The notes below the pieces were generated by a model, which was not told the origin of the DNA, ran no database searches, and worked only from the letters and a program-made list of their open reading frames with translations. Positions 9,480-22,354 of a DNA stretch of 64,000 nt are shown here, piece by piece. The translations under genes and the position numbers were made by a program. The DNA comes from Lagopus muta (Eukaryota > Chordata > Aves > Galliformes > Phasianidae): assembly GCF_023343835.1 (NCBI RefSeq), contig NC_064438.1:56382578-56446577 (forward strand). Direction: 5' to 3'. Position 1 is the stretch's first letter. Every line of letters starts with the position of its first letter.

Positions 9480-12465
9480 AAAAGTGAGAAATTCTTGGCT
9501 GTGTTGAACCAGATTATGATACATAGCACAGCCCTGAGTAAGTAGGGCATGGCCTGAATCACACAGGTCTTACTTTGTAGGGATTGTGCTTCACAGACAC
9601 CAGCTCTCACCTGGCTTTTTCCTGGAGGCACTGCACATCCTGCCCCAGTTTGTGTCATCAGGACACTGAGGTTCCACAGGCAGGTTTTATTTTGGGGTGG
9701 GAGTACAAAAGGAGTTCCACTCCCAGATGTGTTGTCTGAGCTTGGCAGCACAAATAGAGGCATAAAGATGATGGACTCTCTTGTATGATCTTATATAGAT
9801 ATGTCAGAGTCCATTCAGTATGTACACTGATAGACATACACACATACAATATTTACCAACAAAAAGCACGCTATTATTAGCTAGCAGAGTATACAGCTAT
9901 TTTCTGATTCCTTTCCTACAGAGTAATTGGGATTGAAGGAGACCCTTTGTGGTGCTCCAGCCCCATTCCCTTGTCAGTTGCTCAGGGCTGTGAGCAGCCA
10001 CACCTGGCAGTGCTGACTTTATTCCTGTTGGCATCCTGAGCCTGTATCTGGTACTGGCTCCCAAAGGATGTCTTGTGCAATGTTTATTTTTCCCCATGCT
10101 TCTTGTTTTCTTTCTGCTAAAAAAGCAGGTAGCAGCTGTCAGGCCAAATTTGTTTTGGTTTCCAAAAGCTGAAGTCAGAACAACTTTCTCATTCAGTTTG
10201 ATTAAAGCTAATACATATGTATATGTTCTGTCCTAAATATTTTATGGCAAAAAGTCGTGTTTTCTTAATACTTATATTAGTAGGTAATACTGACATGATC
10301 GTTGCATAACCCACCTTCCATTTGCCTCTTCAAATGGGGTGTCAACAGCTGGAAGAGCTCAAGCAGCCTTTGGGACTGCGGGATGTGGCAGCAGCCTGCT
10401 GAGTGTACTGCTGCAAGGCAATAGCCCTGGTTCACCTGAAAACAGGTCTTAAATAACCCAACCTTGTCCCTGCATTCTTCTTTCCTCCGTCTTAACCCAA
10501 CAGGGGCTGTCATTTTTACCCAGCTGTTGGGTAACTCTGAAGAGCAGGGTGTGAGACCTCAGGTTGTTGTGTCCTGGGTTACCTTGTGCTGGTGCTCCCT
10601 GGCAAAGGCTGTTGTTGGTTGCTATGGGAGCACCCACCGAGGTCAGGTATCCTGAGTGAGATTTGTGTGAAATCAGAGTGTGAAGAAGTAATTAAAACCA
10701 CGCTTTTGGAAGGGATGCTGAAATTTGATGATGATAGGCAAAAGACCCCTTGGCTGTTCCCTCCTTGCCAGTAGGGAGCAGTAGGTTGTACTGGAGGATG
10801 CTGAGCTCACCAGTGGGATGGTGCTGCTGGCATAGCATCTTTCCATTTGTTAAAGTGGGACGCTGAGAACACTAGGTTTCTAACTCATCCTCATTGGTGA
10901 CCTTCCCAAAGATTGCAGGCCTTGGGATGTCCTTCTTAATGCAGTTCTTGCCTTAGTGTGTCTCTTCCCTGTTTTGCGAGTCTGGGGAAAGTTTTGGGAA
11001 TCTGAAGGGCTGGATCCCTTTCTCTTGCCATAATCCCTTCAGCCTGGCTCTGTGTGTGGGCTGATGTTGCACCTAGCCATGCCACTGCTGGTGCCTTGTG
11101 GGAGGTACTGACACCCACCTTTTGCAATGTTTTCCCACTAAAAAAAATGGGAGCATAATGGCTTGAGTGAACATGTTGGATTTCTACTCCAAAAGCAAGA
11201 CCTTCTGGAATTTCCCTAATGGGTGCAGTTGGGTCCAGGTTTTACTCTCCAGCAGCTGCTTGACTGTGTGATCAGCAGCCCTATGGATGGCATTTTCAGC
11301 TATAGATGCTTCACATCAAGAATACTCAGCCCTTCTTGGATTGGGCTCAGAGAAACTCAACACAAAACCAAGGTGCCATTCCAAGGCTGGGCTTCTCAAT
11401 GCATTGACAGTCTAGGAGACTTGAAAAGCAGGCATAAGGTTTTGCTGGTTTTGAACAACTGCAGACAATTCTGTTAGACACATCTCACAGTTCTGCAAGG
11501 CTGGTTTTATTCTTTGTACTTCCAGACTTCTATGTAAAGACTAGTTCCAGCACAAGAGATAGCAAGAAATTGCTCCTTAAAGAAGGAGAGATAAAGCAAG
11601 ATAAAGAACTTCAAAGCAGATACCATTACAGCATATCTAGAAAGAAACAAGAAATTACCAGGAAGAATCCTGTATTAAAATCTGGTCACATTTTCCCAGC
11701 AGAACACGTTTATCTTATCGACAATGGGGCTGGGCAATTTCCCAGTTAATGCAAGTGAAATACCCAAAAAAGACAGGGGCTTTAATAGGCAGAACTTGTT
11801 GCTTCATACTTTCAGATCTCTCCATGGGTTTAGGAGTTTATTGTAAAATGTATAAAGCTAAAAGTTTTATGTCACTGTAGGAAACTTTTTAAAATACTTT
11901 CCTTCTTCAAAGGACATCTGGAAGTTCAATAGAAGTTTAAAGACTACATTCTCATTAGGAATTGGCCTCAAAGTCTTTCTTTCATCAATAGTTTAGGATT
12001 CTTTGTCTAATAAGAAACCTTTAATAAATGAATCTCCATACGTTGTAGTTAGAGTGGATTGAGGAAATTGATCTAATAACTAATCAAAAGCCCTTTGGAT
12101 GTTGGGAAGGATGCTGCAAATACATCTGTACAGCTCTTTTTTTCAGTCTGTAGTTCTGAATTTCTCAAGGAATCCTGAAGCTGGTACTTGCTTGTGCCAA
12201 CGATCCCCCAGATGTAGACCTGTGGACTGATGTCCCTAAGTGCAGCACCAGCATAGTCTGGGTTTTATGGAAATCGGGTGTTTCAGAGTTTTCTTTTCTC
12301 TTTTTTTTGTTTAGCATCAATGCATGAATGTAAAGGGAGGCTTGACAAGCACAGCCAACATGTTACGATGTCACTGCAAGGGAAGAGGGATCTTATAATT
12401 CAGCAGCATATGCTAAATGCAAACATTACTGTCAGATTCCTTATGACTGTTTATGAGGGTGCACA
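9480..12465. other. Unique sequence, no gene recognised
   Basis: About 3 kb without recognisable repeats or coding potential. The longest frame here is 114 codons (9,419-9,763, minus), begins in the CR1 tail and has no family match. 11,500-12,270 is AT-rich. Confidence 0.6.
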
Positions 12466-12731
12466 GTGACAGGACAAGGGGGAATGGTTTTAAAGTGAGA
12501 CAGGGGAGGTTTAGGTTGGATATGAGGAGGAAGTTTTCAGCCAGAGGGTGGTGAGGCACTGGCACAGGTTGCCCAAGGAGGCTGTGGATGCCCCATCCCT
12601 GCAGGCATTCAAGGCCAGGCTGGATGTGGCTCTGGGCAGCCTGGGCTGCTGGTTGGTGACCTGCACACAGCAGGGGGTTGGAACTGGATGAGCACTGTGC
12701 TACTTTGCAACCCAGGCCATGCTGTGGTTCA
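12466..12731 (+). mobile_element. CR1 LINE 3' fragment, young group
   Basis: Sense CR1, about 265 bp, from GACAGGACAAGGGGGAATGG to ACCCAGGCCATGCTGTGG. It carries the 3' sequence typical of this group (TGAGCACTGTGCTACTTTGC here, one base off the usual form). The ORF2 frame reads well as [20 protein letters not shown], then breaks near 12,535 because the T run after AAG is one base shorter than in sister copies. The terminal ATTCTATG repeats are degraded. Confidence 0.93.
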
Positions 12732-15228
12732 CTAAGTCATTCTGGGGACTGTCCATCTCTTGTAAGAGTGCTTAGGCCAAGCTGTACCAGCAGAGATTTG
12801 GCTTTACCTGTGGTGTGGGTTAATTGTGGGTTGGTGTAATCAGATATTCTCAACGTGATGCTTACAGTGACCAGCCATGAAATATAATGCAGTTTTATCA
12901 AAATCTGATTCTGTGATGCATAACAGCAAAGGTTTCCATCAATTTGTGTTCTGTACTAAGTGGAGCATGATGGAAAAGAAGTCTTTACCATCCTGGAGGA
13001 GAGGAGAGCTTGGTGATGGTTTTAGAGATGAAAACCCAACTTTCTTTATTATCTCTGAGAGCTTTGGGTCAAAGTGCATGACTCTTCATACCTAATTGGT
13101 ATATGAAGTTGTTTGAGGAAAAGTCAGAGGTAAAGGCAAAAGGATTGGTTTTGTGTTGATGGTTTTTCTTTAAATTAAAAAGAACACTAAAACAAACAAA
13201 CAAAACAGCTATAAGGGATGTTTGAGGAAGTGGGCTTAATTTGCAGGATGCCTTCATTGTTCACACTCCACACTGTGATAGGCAATGGAGTGATTGCTGT
13301 TGGTACACCAGCTGTGTGGGGGACAGGAGGGCACCCAGACTGCACTGCTCTTCTCATTTTGTAGCATCTTCCAGCCAGGCCTGAGTACTGACCCTCCTTG
13401 TTCTGCCTTTTTGTAGCACATGGGCATCGCACACCTTCTGCTTATGAAGCTGCCTTTGTGTACAGAAGTTGCAGTTAATACTTATCTTTGACAATTAGAT
13501 GCTACAAGCATCAATTAGATGTTGAGCCAAAGGATCAGTTGTCATCGTCAACTGCTAAAACTTTGATTTTAATTGTATGCTGGAAAATTCTGCCATGCAT
13601 TTTCTGAAGGGAACCCACACCATTCTGTGATCCTGTGACTGCTTGCCTTGTTTCCAGCTAGCAGAGCAAAGGGCTGTCCTCCATCCTTTCCCAGGCAGGA
13701 TGTGCTGCCTCTGCCCAACTGTTCTCTGCAGGGATGTGGCACTGCTGGCAGCCTGCAGTCTCCCCAGCACTTGTGGCATGCACCAAAACCTGACCTCTGT
13801 GTGGGTTCCCTTTGCTTTGCCTTGTTCCTGGCCACCTCAGCCCCAGCTCAGACAGGAAGTCTGAAGTCAGAAGGAAAGTTTTCCTCCCTTTTTTCAGCTC
13901 TCAGCTGGATTCAGCTCTCTGACAGTGCTCATATTGCTTGCACACGCGTGCCTTGGTAGCTCTTAGTACCTGTTAGCCATGACAGCTCTGGTAGCACATG
14001 TTTTTTGGCAGTGCTGATCCACGCCTCTCTCAGCAGCCAACCTGTGTGTTTCTCTGTTTCCCTGCCTGTCCCAAAGCACGAGCCCATCGCATCTCCCTGC
14101 CAGCATCGATCACTTTTCCATCTAAGCAGGCACCTCTACAACTCTCGTTCTGCACACAGCTTCCACACCTGCTGTTACCTGCTGTTAAAGGGAATATGTT
14201 TGCTAGATGGAGATCAGGGAACTGAATTGCAGGTTTTTTTGGCCTTACAGTTGTCGCCTGCATTCGTTCGGCAATGTCTGCATTTGCTTTGCAGCATTAC
14301 TGATAGCATAATGGAAGTTTCAGTGACCTGCTTTACTAAACACTTTCCTTCTCTTAATTAAGGCAGTGAATTGCTAATATGGCTTCTGCACGTTTACAGT
14401 GACAATGAACAAAATAGTGGTAAAGAATAGCGAGGAGGCTGAGTCTGCCAAAAGGAACCACGGACTTCACAGAGTTGCTGCACTTCCACCTCTTCAGGCA
14501 ATGTCAGCTCGATCCTGCAGCTGTTCTGAAGGTTTATGGGTGCAATGCTTTTGTTTCCCATATTTTTGGATTTGTGTATTTGTATTTCAATGTAGTTTGT
14601 GGGGATGGTTTTGTTTCCCATGTCGATTTGCTTTGATTCATTTTCATTGACACCGACACAAATCTGCTGTCACTCAGCTAATGCAGAACTGGGGGTGCAG
14701 AGGAAGATCAGATTTCCCAAATTTTGCTGTTATTTTTAAATAAATTCGTATCTCTTTGAATTATTCAACCAGCTTGAATAGTGTTGGAAAACTTGAGACG
14801 AGACTTCTACAGATGAATTATGAATAAGATTTTTGTTTTGTACTGGCTTTCACAATTTTTCTCAAACTTCTGTTTCTCAGTTGTCCTTATGATCAAGTGT
14901 TTCAGAGGAAAAAAATCTGTCTGGATAGGTCTGCTAGGGAAGGTACATTTCTGCAATCAGCACAGCTGATAAATTCTCCCTTCACCTGATTTATGTCTCC
15001 CCATTTCCAGTGGGCATCATTGGACATCATCTCCACAAAGGGCATTAGGGCTGGTTGCTGGGAGCCTGTCATGGCATTGAAAATCACAGAGGGTCAAATG
15101 TGACCCATGCATAGTGACAGCTGAGGGTAATTGCCTGGAAAGCATGTGTTTCCCTAGCTACAAGAAGTGGAGCAAAACAGTCAGCATTGGCTGTAAACCT
15201 GGTGGTTGCCACACAGTGGGATTTTCCT
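12732..15228. other. Unique sequence, no gene recognised
   Basis: About 2.5 kb. Contains a small AAAC-type repeat at 13,189-13,206. Overlapping frames of 60-118 codons on both strands show no domain. Confidence 0.6.
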
Positions 15229-15400
15229 CATAGAATCTTTACAGTTGGAAGGGACCCTTAAAGGCCATCTGATTGCACTCTCCTGTGACACCAACATCTC
15301 CTTCAGGTGCTCAGAGACCCTTCCAGCCTGGCCGTGAATATCTCCAAGGAATGGGGATCCACCACAGCTCTGGGCAACCCTTGCTGAGGTTCTGCTGGCA
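15229..15400 (-). mobile_element. Old CR1 LINE fragment
   Basis: Antisense CR1: CATAGAATCTTTACAGTTGG, GAAGGGACCCTTAAAGGCCA, ACATCTCCTTCAGGTGCTCA, CTCCAAGGAATGGGGATCCA. The AGGTGCTCAGAGACCC segment marks a different, older CR1 type, also seen at 32,122. The right boundary is approximate. Confidence 0.82.
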
Positions 15401-16574
15401 ATGAAGTGCCCGGCTGTGCAGCAGAGGCTCTTCCATATCAAATCTGCTTGGAAAGACAAATCCCAGGCTGTGCCCTACATGGGACTTGTGTTTTCTTCAT
15501 GGTTCACCTGAAATGCTCAGTGAGAATCCCAGCGCGTTTCTCTGAGGGTGAACCCACATGGCTCAGCATCCGCCTGCCCATCTCCGCCTTTCCAGGTTTG
15601 TCTGATTCATTCCTACAGGGGGTTTTAAGGAGGCAGGGCAACTTAACAGCACCTTCCCCGCTGTGCAGGTGAAAGGCTTCCATCAGAAAGGGACACGTTT
15701 GCATAAAGACTGAGTTTACAAAGGGCTGGGCAAGGTGTGGCAGAGCAGATCTATCACCACCTCTAAAGCAGCTCTGCAGCACCAGCCTGCAGCCACAGCT
15801 CTGTATGTGAGATGGTAAGCAGGTCCCATTGCCTTCCCTGATGTACAGCCACTTCTACATCTTCCCCAAGTGTATGCCCACGTTTTGTTTGCATATTTAC
15901 AGCTCTCTGGAGTTACCATACAACGTATAATTTGTTAGGAAATACAACCCTTGTAGCACACTGCGTGATGTCAGGTTCTTGCTGCATCAATGAATTTACA
16001 AAACATTTAATAAGCCAACTGTATTTTGAATTGGAACTCGAGAAAAATATTTGTTTTGTTCATAACCAGCCATGCACATTTCTAGTGATGTGCCTGCAGA
16101 GGAGGCCTATTGTAAAATGCAATTAACCTTGCCATCTGTGCACATATCTCATGATTTTTATATAACAGGATTACTTTAGTGAGTTGCATCAGAATTTCTC
16201 AGAACAGTGTCCCCTTTATTTTAGTGTATTTGTGGAATTTGTGGAGATGGCAATGTGAAGTAGTGCAAGGATGCAGAATAAGCCCTGGGTGACAATGTCA
16301 GGAGGGCTGTGGTGCTAAAATAAAGAGAAAATACAGCTGTTGGAATGGTGGGGGGCCAGCACTGTGTGGCATAGCAATGGGGAAGTTCTCAGGACAGGGA
16401 GCAAGGAGGGAACCAACCCCATGCCAGGGGCACAGCTGGAGGAAACCATGGGAAACGTACTTGGAGGAAGGGGCTGCAGCTCCTCGTTGCCCCTTTGGCT
16501 GATGGAAATAAAGGCAGGAAAAGCACAAAGTTGGCATAACGCTGAGAAAAGGTGAACTGTTTGTCATTGCTGCC
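15401..16574. other. Unique sequence, no gene recognised
   Basis: About 1.2 kb. Overlapping frames up to 99 codons without recognisable domains; AT-rich from 15,900 to 16,230. Confidence 0.6.
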
Positions 16575-16664
16575 CCTGGGCAGCCTGTGGTTGGCAACCC
16601 TGCACATCACAGGAGGTCGAAACTAGATGATCATTCAACCCAGACCATTCTGATTTTGTGATTG
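16575..16664 (+). mobile_element. CR1 LINE 3' end fragment
   Basis: Sense CR1 tail: CCTGGGCAGCCTGTGGTTGG, AGGAGGTCGAAACTAGATGA, ACCCAGACCATTCTGATTTT. It matches the last 90 bp of CR1 with small deletions, and the terminal repeat is degenerate. Confidence 0.82.
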
Positions 16665-17220
16665 TTTGGGTCATAGAAGATGATGGGTGGAGATCCCGAG
16701 TCACCTGGCAGCAGTGAGCTGTGAGCAGAGCAGGGAAAGTGCTGACGTGGCTGCAAGCAGGGAAACATTTTGGAGGAAAGTTTGGTGAGCATGTCAAAGC
16801 AGAGGCAAATTTTAATAGAGTTTAATAGAAACCTGCACGAGAAATGATGCTGTTCAGTCTAAAGTGGTGCATCCTATTCCATGTAATACCTGTAATGAAT
16901 TTTCAGAAATTAAAAGTCATGGACACCGGAATGGGTGGCCAAATTTGGGGCAGAGAAGCTGGGGGCTCTGCGTTTGGAAGCTGCAACCAGTAGGCAGGAG
17001 ATGGAAGCCCTTTAGTTTGGAAGCTGAGATAGATAAAAGAATGCTGGAACTGATTGCCATCAGCGGAAAGCAGCACCTCATACTTCAGGGCTCCAGGTTT
17101 GCTATGGGTTGGAAAAGCCTTGACAAATCTGAATTGTTTAATTATGTGTGGCTATGGAAACCTCAGCAGGCAGAGTTTATATTCAGGGTTTGTATTGTGT
17201 TTGCCCTGCCACTGCAAACA
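16665..17220. other. Unique sequence, no gene recognised
   Basis: Includes most of a 127-codon plus-strand frame (16,864-17,247) that runs into the next CR1. I recognise no domain in it. Confidence 0.55.
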
Positions 17221-17349
17221 GAGCTGTGGGTGACCCATCCCTGGTGATGCCCGAGGCCATGGATGGGGTCCCCAGCCTGAGCTGGAGGGCACTGAGGGGT
17301 GGGGTTGGGGGGGCTTTGGGGTTCCTTCCAACCCTGTGATACTTTGTGA
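17221..17349 (+). mobile_element. Old CR1 LINE fragment
   Basis: Sense CR1 of the divergent type: GAGCTGTGGGTGACCCATCC, GATGCCCGAGGCCATGGATG, TTCCTTCCAACCCTGTGATA. Shares the GCCCGAGGC block with 6,140 and the CTGAGGCCATGGATGG form with 63,210. Several deletions. Confidence 0.8.
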
Positions 17350-19337
17350 AGGTTCAGAGCTTATGTTTCAGCTGTGCTGTTGCAGTCAAACAGCCTTATT
17401 CCCCATAAGTTGCCATACAAAGCCGTGAATGTGTATATCTGTTGCTCAGAAGCAATGGGATAAAGGAAGGATATGGGAGGGAGAAGTGTGTTGCAGTGTG
17501 CACTGTGCATTCTGGGAACCTCTTGTTTGTCTTTCCCACAAAGGGACTTGTTGTAGGAGAGCCAGAAATAATTTCCATGGTCCTTTATAATGGCTAGGCT
17601 CTTGAATTTTTTTAATGACACTGACAAGATGTCTGCTCCACTACACAGAGGGCAGGGCAAATGGGGTCTCCTAGCATGGAGCCATCCGACCTGGCTGAGA
17701 TCCCATGCAGCGGTCAAGGTGAGAACGCTGCTGGTGGTGCTGGTGGCCCTGTCTGTGGGTATGGTGTCAGAAACAGGCAGCTGCTTTGGAATGTTCCCCT
17801 TTTGGGACTGGCTGTCAACTTGATTGTATGTACTTTAGTACTATAGACCTGAGGTGCAGCAGGCCATGAGCACAGTACTGATGTTGTCCTAGCATGTTGA
17901 TTTCATTTAGCACCTAAGCAACAGCAAGCAGAGATATTGAGTGCAGCAACTCAGGAGCAAGCAAGGTGTGCCTCTGTCTGTGTGGATGCATGCAAATGCA
18001 GCCCATGCACAGAGGGACACAGATTTACAGGACTGCTTGCAAACTGATTTGTGATATGCATATTGGACTTAATGAAGGCAGGGCTTATAAAATATTTGCT
18101 CCTCTCTTGCTGGCAAATTTCTGAGGTGTACGTTGCAAATCCTCAGCTGTTGGGCTGCTGGCCCTGTGCTGGGCTGGAATGGGGCAGCTGCAGGCTACTG
18201 GCTTTCTGCTATGCCAGTGGGAGAACGTGGTCTCCTGTGCCATGCAGGCAGTGTGGCCTTTCTAAGGCTCCTGAGCAATTGTCTGCTTTGTGTTGTCCAT
18301 GCTAACGCTGATGTGGGCAGACCTGCTATAACCCAGCATCACTCCAACGTAGGGAAAAAACTGAACATCTGGTGAGGTGATGTGACAACAGAGACTTCAC
18401 TTAGGTTGTCTGTAGTAACACCTAGTGTTACTTCCACAAGAAGTGGGAAGGGCTGTGCATAGGTGTGTGAAGGAGCATGTTGGGTCAGCTGTGGGTTAGC
18501 AAAGCCCTGAGATACACATTGGATGCTGCTGTTATGCAGCCATAACTCCTGGCTTAGCATAAGGGAGGTTGTTACACACAGGCAACTGCCAGAGCTGAGT
18601 TACGGCGGTCGTTACACTTCTGATAAGAGAAATGCTTTCAGCAAATTTAATTAGGGAGCTGCAAACTTTTTTAAAATTTAAATTAGCTCACTGACACTGA
18701 AACTAGAAATTATATGTGAATAGATTACAGCTTGTTTTCAAGTATTAATAATTGTTTTACTGATCCAAGAATAACACGCCTCGCATCCTGCGGCCTGGCT
18801 CTGAGCCCTGTGCTGCAGCAGCTCCTTCCAATGGGCAATGCTTTGGGGCAGAAGGCACCTGGGAAGGATCAGGGGCTTCAGGTGGCTTTGAGCAAACAGG
18901 GATTGCTCCTATGCTGTTCTCTTGTTGGTTTCCCTCTGCTGGGCTGGGAGCATCAGGAGGGAGGCAGAGCTGCTGGGACACCACTGGGTTGCCTGAAAGG
19001 TGAGCAGGGTTCCTAGGGACAAGGCAGGCAACCCATGCTGAATGCACAACAGAACTGCTGCATTCAGGTTCATCAGCACATTCCTGCTGTCAGAGTGCCC
19101 TAAGATTGGGATGGACATGGGAATCACTGCTGTGGAGCCTTGCATCACTTTACCTGTGTCCTAATCGCTTTGCATGTCATTGGTACCCAAATGGGAATCA
19201 GTTACATCTTAAAAGCTTCCTCTACTGGGTTCTGTCTGCTGGGAGCTGCCCATGGGCATCCACAGTCCTGTCCAACAGAGTTGGAGCTGCTGGGATGGGA
19301 GAGACATCATAGGAAAGCCAGAAGTCGGCTGCCCACT
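17350..19337. other. Unique sequence with a small dyad
   Basis: About 2 kb, no gene recognised. AGTAACAC (18,414-18,421) and its exact reverse complement GTGTTACT (18,425-18,432) flank a 3-base spacer. 18,590-18,740 is AT-rich with TTTAATTA-type sequence. Confidence 0.55.
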
Positions 19338-19427
19338 GATCACAGAATCACAGCATGGTTGGAGCAGAGGACAATTTAAAGCCCCGTTTTCTGGGTGGAC
19401 CCCATCAGTTCAGGCTGCCCAAGGCTC
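19338..19427 (-). mobile_element. Degraded CR1 LINE 3' fragment
   Basis: Antisense CR1: ATCACAGAATCACAGCATGG, AATTTAAAGCCCC, GTTCAGGCTGCCCAAGGCTC. The terminal ACAGAATC repeat and the GGCTGCCCAAGGC block are in the expected order and spacing. The sequence between them is diverged and the right end is uncertain. Confidence 0.6.
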
Positions 19428-19740
19428 TCACACAGACCTGTCACACAGCTGGCTGGCAGCTTTGGGGTGCAGAGCAGCTGCTGTCGTGCCTCTGCTACAT
19501 CCAGAATGCCTCCACCAAGGAAGGAGTGCACTGCTTGCCATGGCTCTTGCAGACAGGATTTGGGGTGATGAGCCAGAATTAACAAAAGGAAGATGTGGGG
19601 GGAAAGTGGTATTTTTGCATCTTGTGTTGCAAGACTTGGAAATCACCAATACTAGAGGCTATATAGTCATGGACAGACAAACAGGCAGTGAGGACAGCCT
19701 GGATCTGCACTGTGCTGCATGGTGGTACAGGGAGGAGCTG
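19428..19740. other. Unassigned sequence between two CR1 remnants
   Basis: Lies inside a 183-codon plus-strand frame (19,252-19,803) that starts before one CR1 remnant and ends in another. No domain recognised. Could be unique sequence or badly decayed CR1. Confidence 0.5.
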
Positions 19741-19803
19741 ATGGAGCTGTGGGTGTCTCTGTTCATTGCAGGGGAGTTGGACCAGATGGACTTGAAGATC
19801 TGA
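19741..19803 (+). mobile_element. Short CR1 LINE 3' fragment
   Basis: ATGGAGCTGTGGGTGTCTCT, GTTCATTGCAGGGGAGTTGG, ACCAGATGGACTTGAAGATC match the CR1 tail type that also occurs at 37,530-37,590. The terminal CCTTCCAAC and repeat are lost. Confidence 0.72.
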
Positions 19804-20460
19804 AATTTATTGGATCTGAATTTATTAGAATGCTTATTTTGTTCTATCAAAACCTCCTCAGAGAGTTTCTTTCCCCTTTTTGGAATGACTATAGCTAGCT
19901 GGAAGGCAATGAGCATCATGGGGCAGTGGGGGAAGTGGTGTGCCTGAGGGGACTTGCCACAGAGAAAAAATGGATTATTTTTCTCATAGGTTATTTGTCT
20001 TTGAATTTTTTCCCCATTCCTCAAAGAACTTTGAAACCAATGATCCTGGAAATGCTACTGTAATTCATTACATCATATTCTTTGTATTTTCAGGCCCTTA
20101 ATTAGCAGTCAGCTTTTCATGGATCATTGTAAAAATGGCTTAAAGTCTCTTCATGACTTTTTGTTACACAAAGAGCAAACAGATGCATTCAGCTAGAGCT
20201 GTATTTATTATAGATTAAGGGCAGAATTGCCTGAAATAGCAATCATAAAATGTCTGCAAGAGAGAGTACAACAAAAAATGTATACCAGGAGATGGTGTGC
20301 TGTGGTCTGTCTTTCATTGTCTGCAAAGCATTGGGCTCCTTTGCCACCTCTGAGGTCAGAAGTTTTGAGGTTTTCGTTGCCCTCCCAGGTGGTATCTGCT
20401 GCCAGATACTGCCTTATACAAAAGAGGGCTTGGGGTTCCTTCAGTCAGTGTGTGTTCAAT
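19804..20460. other. Unique sequence, no gene recognised
   Basis: About 650 bp, AT-rich. The frame starting at 20,250 (141 codons) runs into the next CR1 and is not considered coding. Confidence 0.6.
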
Positions 20461-20629
20461 GTCATAGAGTCATAGAATGGCCTGGGTTGCAAAGGAGCAC
20501 AGTGCTCATCCAGTTCCAACCCCCTGCTGTGTGCAGGTCTCCAACCAGCAGCCCAGGCTGCCCAGAGCCACATCCAGCCTGGCCTCCAATGCCTGCAGGG
20601 ATGGGGCATCCACAGCCTCCTTGGGTATC
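20461..20629 (-). mobile_element. CR1 LINE 3' fragment, young group
   Basis: Antisense CR1 with a clear 3' end: GTCATAGAGTCATAGAATGG, then CCTGGGTTGCAAAGGAGCAC, the signature of the young group. Well preserved up to CATCCACAGCCTCCTTGGG, where the 5' truncation falls. The reverse frame reads through the GCWL-TCTQQG block, as in sister copies. Confidence 0.93.
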
Positions 20630-22354
20630 CTGGAGACCTGGTGCTGTGAATTACATACATTGCCATTGTCACTGACAAAGGAAAGTGCAGGTAAAGAGCT
20701 TAAACATGGAGTTGATTCATGTTACATCCTGCTTGATCCTCAGCAAAGAGAATTGCAAAGCCTTATGAAGGTCCCAAGAGCATGTGTGATTTGTGTGCGC
20801 AGGTCACCAGGACTCCAACAATATCTTGACCACCTGAGATTACAGATAAACAATATGCTTTTAATTAATGGGCATGACCAAGGCTGAACAGCTCTGGGTT
20901 GTGGTATCCAGGCCCATATGTCATGCAGAAATGTCCTTTCAGGGCTCTCAATTGATTCACAATATTTCTCAGATTCAGAAGTCAAGAGCTTTGAAGAAAT
21001 ACCTAGACTATTGCTTTCAGATGGTTCCTGGTTTTGAAGTGAAATCTTCATTGAATATTCATTTCACTGATCAGACACTTTAAGGCATCTTTGTGCAAAT
21101 GTGGAGTAAAACTGTGATTTTGAAATTAATTTTTCTTATGAAAGAATTTGGCTGGTGCTCAGTTAGGGCAGCCCATGCCCAGTGTTCAGAAGCATCACGC
21201 ATTTCCCATTGGCTGCTCTTGGATTCCAGCTGGGTTTGCAAAGGCTTCTGAGTACTAGAAGCAGTTCCAATGCAGTGCCTCTGTTCCCTGCTGGTGTGCA
21301 GTGTGTGAGCTCAGAGATTGTTGGCTAGAACTGCACTAACCCAGCCCAAAAGCACTTTCTCCTGTTGGCTACAGTGGAGAATGAGACCCTGTGCAGAGCC
21401 AGTGCTCACTTTTGTTAAGTTCTGCATTGCACACACACACATGGCTGGGCAGAGAAACTGTTCCATCAGTGACATTTCCTTGCTCTTTCCTGGAGGGGTA
21501 TTTGGAAGCTGGGATCTTGGTTGCTGGTTTGCAAAGGGCTCAGCTCTAAGGAAGAAAGGCTCAGGGCATGCAGCACCTTGTGCTGTCTTTGCATCTTCCA
21601 TCCTAAGCCTCCCATGTCTCTGTCCCAGGGCTGCGGCACCAGCACTGAAGCCAGCCTCACCCCCAGCAGCATTCCTTAAGAGCTGATTGCACCTGCAAGG
21701 AGTTCTTGTTTATCTGATTTCCAATTAAAAGGAAAGAATGCAGTCCAGCTGCATGCTGTTGTTGCTGCGGAGCTGTGTTATACAACCACATTTTAGAAAA
21801 TGGGATTTTCTTGCAGGTAATCATTGTTAGCAGAAGACAGAGCATGAAGCAGAGGCTAAGGCTCTCTGCCCATTTGCTGTTGGTTTTGGCCCAGCTCTCC
21901 AAGGAAATGGGACATCTCTCTCCCTAGAACAGAGATTTCTAATGCATTTGGATTATTATCCTTTTATTTTTGTTCCTTTTTTCCCCCCCCCTGTATTTTT
22001 TTCTTTGCAGAAAAGGTTTTCAGGTCCAGATTAAACCCTGAGTATAAAATGAAATATTGAGGAATACGCCTGTGGTGCATAAAACCACAACCAGAAAAAG
22101 GCAAGTTTTGCTTATGTTCTTATTTTATGGATTTCAGCAGAGCCTAACTAAGGTTGTGTGATGGGCCAGCGTAGGTCTGCCACAAAGTTGCACAGTTGCA
22201 ATTTTTTGCTTCTACTTATAGCAGAGCTCAATGGAAAGAAAAAGGGGACTAAGGAATAAGGCAGCAGTGACCCCCATGTGTGGGTGAGGGCCTCCTGCAC
22301 TGAGCACAGCTCTCTTGATTGGGATGTGACCCTGCTGGCTCATGGAGACCATTC
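20630..22354. other. Unique sequence with splice-acceptor-like tract
   Basis: About 1.7 kb. The feature of note is a long pyrimidine tract ending in CAG at 22,010. A short CA repeat lies at 21,430. Frames up to 136 codons show no domain. Confidence 0.55.
21961..22010 (+). promoter_or_regulatory. Splice-acceptor-like polypyrimidine tract
   Basis: Fifty bases with few purines: T runs, a C run at 21,983-21,991, then TGTATTTTTTTCTTTGCAG with AG at 22,009-22,010. This is as good a vertebrate 3' splice site as any in the window. The sequence after it stays open for only about 15 codons in the best frame, and no convincing donor follows closely. It could be a decoy, or the start of a noncoding or terminal exon. 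Confidence 0.3.

Noticed and set aside
13609..13641. Possible CR1 terminal repeat (CACCATTCTGTGATCCTGTG).
   Set aside because: No CR1 body upstream; too short to separate from chance.
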